Assembly (NCBI GenBank): GCA_029891345.1
Contig: CM057002.1
Span: forward strand, 16,320,295-16,384,294
Direction of reading: 5' to 3'
DNA: 64,000 nucleotides
From: Dryococelus australis
Lineage: Eukaryota; Arthropoda; Insecta; Phasmatodea; Phasmatidae
Shown here: positions 57,331 to 64,000 of the stretch, piece by piece
Position numbering within the stretch: the stretch's first letter is position 1
Layout of the letters: each line of letters begins with the position of its first letter
Made by a program: the position numbers and the translations under genes
The notes under the pieces: model-generated
Told to the model about the DNA's origin: nothing
Seen by the model: only the letters and a program-made list of their open reading frames with translations
Databases searched by the model: none

Positions 57331-57726
57331 CATTAAAAAGTAGTGATACTAACTCTACGAAAAGAAAACTTACAGTGCCAAAATATCAAAACATATCGTA
57401 CACAATAAACCTTACGGTAAAATTTTGAGACATTAAAAAAATTAATACATTTATAAACTTTGTAATGCATAAATAACTTGTAAGAGAAGTCATATGTACA
57501 TCCTACGTTACACAAAAATAACTTCATGTTAGCACTTTTATGTGTAGCAACACATAAGCATAAATAATGCACTGGTTGAATAAAGGTGAGATTCTATGTG
57601 GAGCTTATCTTCCTCTCTCACAGTTGTAGCACTGTGCTTGTTGCCAGGAAACAAGCTTCTCAACCACTAGTTGTGTAAAATAATGAAGCAAGGGGAAGTC
57701 ACAGTTTTAATTTTAAAAAATACTAC

Positions 57727-57975
57727 AATTTTTGTCGGGCTATGATAGGCATAGTGCTCGCCTCCTACCAAGATAAACAGGATTTCATTGATCCCTGGCA
57801 GGTTTACGTCTGTATTCTCATATGTGGGAATCGTGCTAGAACAATGCAAACTGGCTGGTCAGCTGGTTTTATACAGTAGCTCCCTTTTCCCTTGCTATAC
57901 TTAATATCCCTCGTTTCACCTTCATCTGCTCCCTCCAAAGACCTAGTGGTTAAAGGTCACCAAAACCTGTCTTGC
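57727..57975 (+). mobile_element. SINE S1, degenerate
   Basis: It keeps GTGCTCGCCTCCTACCAAG, GGGAATCGTGCTAGAA and CACCTTCATCTGCTCCCTC in the family order, with a worn B box (GGATTTCATTGATCC). It is older than the other copies. Confidence 0.65.
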
Positions 57976-58047
57976 TCCACTAAAGTTTTTGCCTGTCCCT
58001 ACCAGAAAACTACTACTTATTAAAAAAATACATACTTTCCATTTATA

Positions 58048-58482
58048 AGCTGATCACAGTAAACTGAGCACTGTTGAATGCCCTGCTTAAGATCTACTTA
58101 TAGGTACATTATGTATCCTTCCACCAATTGCAAAATTAAGATTGCCATGGCGCTGGTCACTTTATCCATCTGTCGGTCCAGTAAGATGGCAAAACGATTA
58201 CAAAGTAAATGTTAGCAAATTTTTTCATTCTTACACTCCTATATATTAAAAAATCAGTATGCAAAAGAAATTGTTTCAATATTCACAAAAGTTTACCTAG
58301 CACTTTTAATTAAACTTTGACATATGGTACTACTTTTCCTCAGTTGTTTCCAACTTTACAGGGTGCAAGTAACTCTGTATGCCCGTTAAGATGTATGCAG
58401 CAGGAACACATGATAGCAGGGGCAATGTAGTGACATTTTTCAAAGGTTTGATGTCAAAAGTGCTCAATTGAACATGAATAGT
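58048..58482. mobile_element. MITE-A copy (435 bp)
   Basis: Left end AGCTGATCACAGTAAACTGA, right end TCAAAAGTGCTCAATTGAAC then ATGAATAGT; both worn. The interior AAGATCTACTTATAGGTACA and TATCCTTCCACCA match the family. Confidence 0.82.
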
Positions 58483-60403
58483 AACATGAAAAAAAAAAAA
58501 AAAAAAATTTGAATTCTTTTTATTAAAAATAAATTTTAAAGAGATATAAAAATAGAATGTAGCATTTAAATTATATTTTGGGGGTTAATGTGAGGATTTA
58601 TGAGAAAAAATTTTAATTGTTTGTTTATAAATTTTAATCTGACGCTTATGCTGGTAAATATTACAATTCCTTTGCAATTTTTTTTGGAAGAACAGTCTCT
58701 AATTATTTGACATTTTAATTAATTGAATGTTTTAATGTCACATGTAGAGTGATTAATCTTCTTTTATTTTTGGTGTTTTCTCCTTGTCAAACCAGTGCCT
58801 TGCATAATGTTAATTTTATAGGCATAAGAGATAATTCATTTTAAATTGTTTGTAGTGAAAAAAGTGTAGATAGAAATTTATACTATTTTGACGCCAACTA
58901 ACAGCCAGCGGCAGTTAGACCATGACGGAACTCACAACTCACATGACATGGGAAAGCACGTTCGCAAAGAGGCCATAACACGGATTTTCCCATAACATGA
59001 TTATTGTCGTTTGCAGTATAAAATATGTTTCTCAATTTTCTTTCAGGGCTAAAAGTGTTAAAAATGTCTTTTCATAAATATTGCACAATGTTCTTTTCAA
59101 ATTCAAAATGTGCGCTGTACGAAGAGACAGACATTGATATGCAAGCGTGAATACCTTAAAAAGAACAGTTATCTAACACCAGTATTTCACAATTAAAATT
59201 GCTAGCATGAATATGTATGAAATTATCGTATGTGCCATTTAATTTTAATAATAAAAGCTTTACTCAGCCTGCATAGCACTTCCGCTTGTGTGAACCCCGT
59301 AGGCAGCCCTGGTAGGTCTGCACGAACCATGCCTCTGGGCAGTCATCCGAGCAGAGCTGGCCAGTTAAAACGCTGACACGTACGCACTTCATATTTTTGC
59401 ACACAGTTAGATTTCCATTGCTTATTTTAGTATACTGGTTAACTTTTGATTTGCGTTATGTTTTCCCAAACATCCCCAGCATAATGCTTCCGCTTAAATA
59501 AATCTTTTGCGCCCTTGTGGCTTTTTGAACTTAAAACGAGGGAAGGAGGAAAGATATCGGAGAGGCCACGCGGCCCGCACAACTTTGAATCAAGCGCCAT
59601 CCGCCTATGTTAAAGGCTTTTGCTTTGTAATTTCTGCTTCACTGCCACGGGCAATATTAAGGGTAAATCTGTATGTATGCATTTTAGGATTTTTGTCATG
59701 CTAAATTGTTTTACAGCCACATCTTTACAAAACACTTTGCATTACTAAACATTTAACACTAAAAAAGGCGGGAGTTTGCTGGTCTGACGCTAAATAGAAA
59801 CACATTGATTTTTTCACTGAGGCTGCATTTACTGATTTCCAAGTACATACCGTGCCAGAAATATGAGTTAATGATTACTCTAGGCCGTGACTAGCTAACT
59901 CCGTTGGGTGATCCCCCCAGCTCATAATTAATCTAGCGCACTCCTAGATGGATGATTTTCTTGGGGGTGTTTGAGAACACAGCCCCCACAAGGAAAGGGG
60001 TCTACAGCCGCTAGGATGGGCTGTAGATTTTTCCTTGAGACAGGACACGGAGAATTATAAGAATGAACACTAACACTTATGATTACTGACGTCACTAACG
60101 CATACTCGTCGGGACGCGCCTCCCAACCACGTGGTGCTGTGGTGATGGTCTATACACTTAGCAGGCTAGGATGAAAATAATGTCACCGTACAAATTACAC
60201 AGATATTGATGAGAAAACATGGGCCACGATATGAACAGGCACAATAAACACACAGATGCGTGAAAATAATATTACATGCAGCTGGATTAAGTTCTAAACG
60301 GGCCACGTTGTAGCGATAACCTGGCATCGCTACACCACCTAAGGTCGTGCGGGGTATAGCTGGTGGCTGAATGCAGTGGTTTCATAAGCTTGCCCTACTT
60401 GGC
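58483..60403. other. no recognisable gene
   Basis: 58483-59230 is AT-rich. 59270-59700 and 59880-60400 are of mixed composition with short open frames and no family motif. None of it looks like the missing N-terminal exons of the NOL8-like gene. Confidence 0.4.
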
Positions 60404-60436
60404 CCAGTTATAAAAGGGTGCCCCTTTTATAACTGG
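60404..60436. repeat. 15-bp perfect hairpin containing TATAAAAG
   Basis: CCAGTTATAAAAGGG, three loop bases (TGC), then the exact reverse complement. The stem holds a TATA-like box on both strands. It lies about 260 bases before the LTR of the element that follows. Confidence 0.85.
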
Positions 60437-60695
60437 CGGTATGGCGGTACCCCCCCTCTCCCAGACAGCACCGTGTATTGAGGCGATATACTTGTGAGTG
60501 AGATTGCAGGCCAAAGACAAAGGAAGTAGACGACCCTAGGCCACAGAGGAGCTCTGAGGCCAACCAGTTCTACAAGATTGGGTGAGCATAAAAAAATTTG
60601 CGGCATAGAGCCATTCTGGTACCGAGTCATAGCCCCTTTCCCCCTTTGTAATAATTACGACAAGGTTACGGCATAGCTGCATAAATTGTGAATCC

Positions 60696-60953
60696 TGTAA
60701 CACTACAGTTTCAGTATATTAATAACGTAATTGTAATCTTGTTCTGTAACCTAACTGTATCCTAGTGTTGTGCTGTAATGTGTTCTATTACTTAAGAGTT
60801 TGTTATAGAAAATATATATTTGCATAAACAATCCTTCTTACTTAGCCACCATCGTGAGCACCCCTTACCTCCATACAGTAATCTAGTGTTGGTCAAGTAT
60901 AGACAAGTTGGAAGCCAGAGTTATTTAGAGACTGGAGGAAGGGAAGTGTTACA
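60696..60953 (+). repeat. 5' LTR (258 bp) of an LTR retrotransposon
   Basis: It starts TGTAACACT and ends AGTGTTACA: perfect 9-base inverted ends with TG...CA termini. A primer-site-like sequence follows one base later and gag lies downstream. A TATA-like stretch (GAAAATATATATTTGC) is near 60808. The 3' LTR lies beyond the window. Confidence 0.82.
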
Positions 60954-60954
60954 C

Positions 60955-60972
60955 TGGTGGAGCCGCGGTTTC
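60955..60972 (+). other. candidate primer binding site
   Basis: TGGTGGAGCCGCGGTTTC starts with TGG, the complement of a tRNA's CCA end, one base past the LTR. The length and position suit a Ty3/gypsy primer site. I could not assign the tRNA. Confidence 0.6.
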
Positions 60973-61789
60973 ATTCCCACTTCTCTGCTGCCAAGCTCTA
61001 CCTGTTCCCAGGCCATTTCATTATCGTGTCAAACATTCTAATTAATATTTTTCAGATGTGTAATACCATTGAGAGTAAGTCGCCTTACCCTATCTATAAC
61101 ATGTAACAGACAGCTCTGTCCGCCCACGCTAATTGTTGTTCTATTCCCACAGTAAGCCAGCGTGGCATAGGTCAGTTACCACGTGCGCGACTGAGTGCTT
61201 GCGTAGCAGCCTTGCCGAGTACCTTTCTTACCCACCCATTCCTCCTCAGAATGCTTACGGTATTTTAATTGTAACGCTTATAATGCATGCAGAACATGCT
61301 ACTCACTTGTTTGCTTGAACCACTCCAGTGTGTTGTGTGCTGTTGGAGTGTGTTCTATTCTTCTATGCAGTATTTTGTTTAATCTTAAGTTGACACAAAA
61401 GTGCGTAGCACCATAAACACTGACAACACACATTTTCGCTAACATGTCACAATGAGCACACACGTCCACAACACAATCAATTAGAGCATTAGTTCAGACA
61501 CTTACACGTACTTCAGCCACACCTACATGAACATTAGACAGACACGAACAGTTGCTCACTCAGTTAACCAATAACACAACACATTACCCCCACTGAATGA
61601 ACTTCTCAACACCAACCAACACTTAACCAGTCTGGTGCAAACGGTTATTATTTGTGACAACGCCCCGTCCACTCACTAAAGACAACAAATACACACTCCA
61701 TTTCCATTCCTGCTACAAACACTGACAACACCATAACTCCACCTACCCAACCACAAACCACCCCATTCCCAGTAAATATTGTGATATCT
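60973..61789. other. element leader region
   Basis: Untranslated leader between primer site and gag of the element. From about 61380 it becomes C/A-rich with many ACACAAC-type runs. No open frame of note. Confidence 0.5.
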
Positions 61790-62290
61790 GAAATCCACCA
61801 CATCTCCATTTTCGCAGGAGAAAAACACGAACAGGTAGAAGAATTTTTGTGACCTTTAACGCCGCCAGTGAGTTAAATAACTGGACCGAACTTGACAAGC
61901 GACGGCGATTAAAGTTTTATCTGGTACGGGTTGCGAAGAGAGTCTACGAGAACCTCTACTACAGCAGTACAACTGATATCACTTGGCAACAAATTGAAGA
62001 GAAATTATTACACATGTTTGCACAGCTAGACACAAAGGATAAATACAAACACCTTTTACACACCACACGACAACACGGCCAAAGCCCTCAGGTCCATATT
62101 GAGAACGTAACTTTTTATAAGAATGAATGTACCCCACATTTGCTTGAATAAGAATTTTTTAACATAATTTGGAACTCTATTTTGCCACCACTTGCAGACA
62201 AACTTACCCCTTTGGACAACACAACACTAGACAAGCCACTACACAACATTGAAAACATTGAGCGTGGTATGTAGTTACTAACAAAACATT
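61790..62290 (+). pseudogene. LTR-retrotransposon gag (capsid) region, frameshifted
   Basis: It reads ISEIHHISIFAGEKHEQVEEF, then shifts near 61850 to NAASELNNWTELDKRRRLKF and YLVRVAKRVYENLYYSS, then TWQQIEEKLLHMFAQLDTKD. After a stop at 62149-62151 and another shift come PPLADKL and DKPLHNIENIERGM. The order (F.G..., N.W....R.....YL...A, W..I...L...F) is that of retrotransposon capsids, which build the RNA-containing particle. Two breaks make it a pseudogene. Confidence 0.78.
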
Positions 62291-63190
62291 ACACAGCATA
62301 CACCTAACCCACTACACGCTAAACTCTATGCAGAAATTGCCATTTTAAAGGAACAGATACAGATGCTCAAAAAACATGCCAATTTACACCCCACCACCCC
62401 CACGTCCCGTACAATACATCCAGACACACATACATATCCATCCCCACCCACAGAAACACACACGTTCAACGCGTGTACCGCCGCCCCACGGACTTCAACT
62501 GGCCACAGAACAGACAACACTATAGACATCCATCTCACTATGCACCCTATAATCAACATCACACACACTGCCACGCAGGCCCTTTCAGGACAGAACAGGG
62601 GGGAAATGTACATGTACAGGGGTACGTTCGTGGGAACACATACAGGGAACATTACAGTGGAAAACATGTCTCCTGCGCCCAGGAGCAGCAGGCCCGAGTT
62701 CGAACCACGTGCAATGCTTTTTTAAATAAAGTTGTGCCCAGCTGAGCGTATGCGGAAATCCCCAGTTTTAATGCCAAGGGAGGTCATTTCCAAGCAAATC
62801 CCATCCCGCTCTAACTCGCTACATCAACCAACATTGTGCAATGGAACCAGGCCCCGGAAATCAAATCCGCCATACATTTTGCGACAGCAAAGCCTCAGTA
62901 TAATAATGTCAGGTCGAGCAAACTGCCTTCTATGCAAACAGTGTGTACACAATTATCCACGTTGCCACCTGTAAAGCGGTCACACAAAATGCACACATAT
63001 CAACCATCGCGTCCCAACACAGCCCGCAGTGGACTCTCGAAAGCACAGCGTTTCTCCCGCCCGCGTAATTCAGGTCACGGTTGCCACACCTTCAGCGCCC
63101 CGCATGCGAGAATGCAGCACTGCCATATTGCAGCGATTCCCTGCCGCGCAGCCAGAAGTTCATGGCCCCTGTAGCCTCGCTAGCGATACC

Positions 63191-63232
63191 TGCGCGTTAT
63201 GCCTCTACGTCGACCATAAGAGTCTTCATTGC
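63191..63232 (+). pseudogene. gag zinc knuckle (CCHC), in a decayed linker
   Basis: CALCLYVDHKSLHC fits C-x2-C-x4-H-x4-C exactly, the nucleocapsid zinc knuckle that binds element RNA. A second, poorer candidate is LCKQCVHNYPRCH near 62921-62970. The surrounding 62300-63260 changes frame repeatedly and is histidine-, proline- and threonine-rich, like a decayed gag-to-protease linker. Confidence 0.72.
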
Positions 63233-63514
63233 CCCCCTATTCCCCAATCAAAATTTTGCTTTTTCCATGGACATTGGTGACCGCTTTCGCTGGTTTAAGA
63301 ATACATTCCAGCTGACTACCGTCTTTCTGACCCACTCCAGTCCCACTCTCGCTGTGGCATGTGCTGAATGTTTTCGCAACAAGGACACTGAGGGTTGCAA
63401 TGATGAGCGTTTGTTGGGAAACATGCTGAGCGGTGCCGCACCTGAATTGGAACACGGAAACCGGCACACGCTACTCCGCTTTCACCATGTTAGCCGAACA
63501 TTATTAGCACTGCT

Positions 63515-63910
63515 ACGCCTTGCGTACTTGTCACTATTAAGGACAAACAATACTATGCATTAGTGGATACACAAAGTTGATGTAGCTGTGTGGCCAGCAC
63601 CATTTTATCAGATCAGCCCCTTTCTCCTCTCAAGGCTAATATTACAGTAGTAGCGGCCACGTCAATTTTGCCCTCTCCGAAGTTTGAAACTACTATCCAC
63701 TTAAATATCCACGGTCATACTTATCCACAGAAATTTTTAGTTCTTGACAACCTCCAGCAAGATATCATTTTGGGTGTGGTTTTTCTTAAGAAATACGTCA
63801 TCTCTATTTTAAATTACAATATTCTCTTTATCCACGCCCACAATGAGAGTAAAATCACAGAAATTCCAATTGTGTCCAATAGCGCAGACACGCCCGACTA
63901 CTCGTCCGTT
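63515..63910 (+). pseudogene. retrotransposon aspartic protease, inactivated
   Basis: VLVTIKDKQYYALVDTQS is the usual flap-to-catalytic segment with DTQ where the family has DTG, and a TGA (63578-63580) follows. The frame continues open through FETTIHLNIHGHTYPQKFLV and DIILGVVFLKKYVISI, matching the ILGxDFLxKY motif of gypsy-type proteases (D lost). The protease would cut the element's polyprotein; this copy cannot. Reverse transcriptase should follow beyond 64000. Confidence 0.8.
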
Positions 63911-64000
63911 ACCCATTGTTGTAATGCTATTGAGGCTTTTGAAATTCAAACCTTCAGAGTCCTTCAGTTAACGATAACTTTCTCTTGACCAGAAATGAGC

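Noticed and set aside
1-64000. CRISPR arrays, operons, phage or plasmid features
   Set aside because: Nothing of the kind is present; the window is plainly eukaryotic with spliced exons, SINEs and retrotransposons. The only short regular array at the start lacks spacers.

Overview
This looks like nuclear DNA from an arthropod, probably an insect. It is AT-rich and sparse in genes, full of decayed transposons, and holds one spliced host gene with long introns. There are no operons, ribosome binding sites or other prokaryotic features. The insect placement is an inference from three things: a tRNA-derived SINE of a type I associate with insects, a mariner-type transposase with 41 residues between its last two catalytic aspartates, and a copia-type element primed by an internal part of initiator tRNA-Met. 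I could not name the species.

Layout. 1-420: 16-bp minisatellite. 745-1347 and 7304-7972: two inverted copies of one dispersed repeat. 2267-4795: copia-type retrotransposon on the minus strand with an intact-looking 5' LTR and primer binding site, decayed gag, protease and integrase, and no reverse transcriptase. 4980-6500: a repeated module and a fold-back element. 8-17 kb: SINE fragments plus two families of short TA-flanked inverted-repeat elements, called MITE-A (ends GGCTGTTCACGGTAAAGTGA) and MITE-B (ends TAGTCCATTC). 17991-22610: a composite long-inverted-repeat structure with a broken mariner transposase in its centre and an insertion in one arm. 23020-23236: an 86-bp perfect hairpin belonging to MITE-B. 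26340-30480: two Ty3/gypsy pol fragments pointing away from each other, the right one followed by a proline-rich coding extension with in-tandem repeats. 30.5-38.8 kb: MITEs, an unidentified ORF, an unclassified repeat and a broken Tc1 transposase.

39130-56914 (minus strand): the host gene. Six exons join in perfect reading phase and encode the last 440 residues of a NOL8-like nucleolar protein, ending in a stop codon and followed by a polyadenylation signal. The N-terminal exons, expected to carry an RRM domain, lie beyond 56914 and I do not find them in the window. The introns hold SINEs, MITEs, a GATAC-ended DNA transposon and an unexplained exon-like ORF near 45.1 kb.

56978-64000: microsatellite and SINE copies, another MITE-A, then the 5' part of a third LTR retrotransposon (LTR 60696-60953, primer binding site, gag, CCHC zinc knuckle, aspartic protease) that runs off the window.

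Apart from the NOL8-like gene nothing looks functional: transposon genes carry stops, frameshifts and lost catalytic residues. I see no convincing new multi-gene system. The most unusual structures are the composite inverted repeat, the divergent gypsy junction, the perfect hairpin and the post-integrase repeat extension. Boundaries of repeats were set by eye and may be off by 5-30 bases.
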